Positions 21,857-22,295 of a stretch of 22,295 bases of DNA are shown one piece after another. This stretch comes from Pseudaeromonas sp041911695 (lineage in GTDB: Bacteria > Pseudomonadota > Gammaproteobacteria > Enterobacterales > Aeromonadaceae), in assembly GCA_041911695.1 (NCBI GenBank), contig JAYROM010000092.1:1-22295 (forward strand). The letters run 5' to 3'. Below the pieces are notes generated by a model. The model made no database searches. It was not told the DNA's origin and was given only the letters and a program-made list of their open reading frames with translations. The stretch's first letter is position 1; each line of letters begins with the position of its first letter. A program made the position numbers and the translations under genes.

Positions 21857-22295
21857 TTAGGCCTTTTTCTTCTCGCGGCTGTGCAGCCCCTTCTTCTCCA
21901 GCTGACGGTAGATCAGGGTCTGCTGGGTGATGGTCACCAGGTTAGAGACCAGCCAGTACAGAGTCAGACCGGACGGGAACCACAGGAACATGAAGGTGAA
22001 GATGATCGGCATGAACTGCATCACTTTCTGCTGCATCGGGTCGGTCACCGTGGTCGGGCTCATCTTCTGGATCCACCACATGGTGGCACCCATCAGCAGC
22101 GGCAGCACGAAGAACGGATCCTTGACCGACAGGTCAGTCAGCCACAGGGCAAACGGCGCATGACGCAGTTCGACCGACTCCATCAGCGTCCAGTACAGGG
22201 CGATAAAGATCGGCATCTGAATCACAATCGGGAAACAGCCACCCAGCGGGTTGACCTTCTCCTGCTTGTACAGCTCCATCATCGCCTGCGACATC
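21857..22295 (-). CDS. yidC: Membrane protein insertase YidC, 3' part of the gene (cut by window edge)
   Basis: YidC inserts and folds inner-membrane proteins, alone or with SecYEG; Fo subunit c is a classic substrate. The visible 145-146 codons cover the conserved C-terminal insertase core. LYKQEKVNPLGGCFPIVIQM and PIFIALYWTLMESVELRHAP are followed by FALWLTDLSVKDPFFVLPLL, KMSPTTVTDPMQQKVMQFMP and a last pair of helices ending in LEKKGLHSREKKKA. These match E. coli YidC, whose full length is about 548, so roughly the N-terminal three quarters (periplasmic domain and groove arginine) lie beyond the right edge. The basic tail binds ribosomes in related proteins. It is transcribed towards mnmE. 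Confidence 0.97.
   Translation of the reverse strand, partial: MSQAMMELYKQEKVNPLGGCFPIVIQMPIFIALYWTLMESVELRHAPFALWLTDLSVKDPFFVLPLLMGATMWWIQKMSPTTVTDPMQQKVMQFMPIIFTFMFLWFPSGLTLYWLVSNLVTITQQTLIYRQLEKKGLHSREKKKA

Overview
This window is a chromosomal replication-origin neighbourhood of a GC-rich gammaproteobacterium. The proteins closely resemble the Escherichia coli and Vibrio versions of AtpH, AtpF, AtpE, AtpB, MnmG, MnmE and YidC. The origin is packed with GATC, as expected where Dam and SeqA act. EF-P carries Arg32 and its gene sits beside earP. Together with the high GC content these traits point towards Aeromonadales (Aeromonas, Oceanimonas or Zobellella type). This placement is an inference from gene content; no species can be named from the sequence alone.

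Left arm (1-6803, all on the minus strand, running away from the origin): mnmG, rsmG, parA and parB form one tight block that ends at a hairpin. After an AT-rich promoter region the ATP synthase operon begins (atpI, atpB, atpE, atpF, atpH), with atpH cut by the window edge. Centre (about 6857-7303): oriC lies between mnmG and mioC in an E. coli-like layout. GATC-started AT-rich 13-mers are on the mnmG side, an R1-like DnaA box follows, and further boxes run up to the end of mioC.

Right arm (7306-22295): mioC points into the origin. A stretch of about 12.6 kb then separates mioC from mnmE, whereas in Vibrio cholerae these two are close together. The stretch holds earP-efp (EF-P and its arginine rhamnosyltransferase), an EamA transporter, a YdiK-like AI-2E permease, an ArsC arsenate reductase, a YiaD-like OmpA lipoprotein, the pqiABC envelope lipid-transport operon, a BenE/YdcO-type transporter divergent from a SutR/YdcN-type XRE-cupin regulator, a GAF plus degenerate GGDEF protein, and a DUF429-like protein placed 2 bp after mnmE. 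yidC is cut by the right edge and is separated from mnmE by a strong terminator.

Most of the window is conserved housekeeping DNA, and I see no mobile element, CRISPR array, rRNA or tRNA. The points most worth following are the origin architecture, the GGDEF domain that lost its active site but kept an apparent inhibitory-site motif, the mnmE-coupled DUF429 gene, and perfect or near-perfect dyads in the atp and benE/sutR promoter regions.
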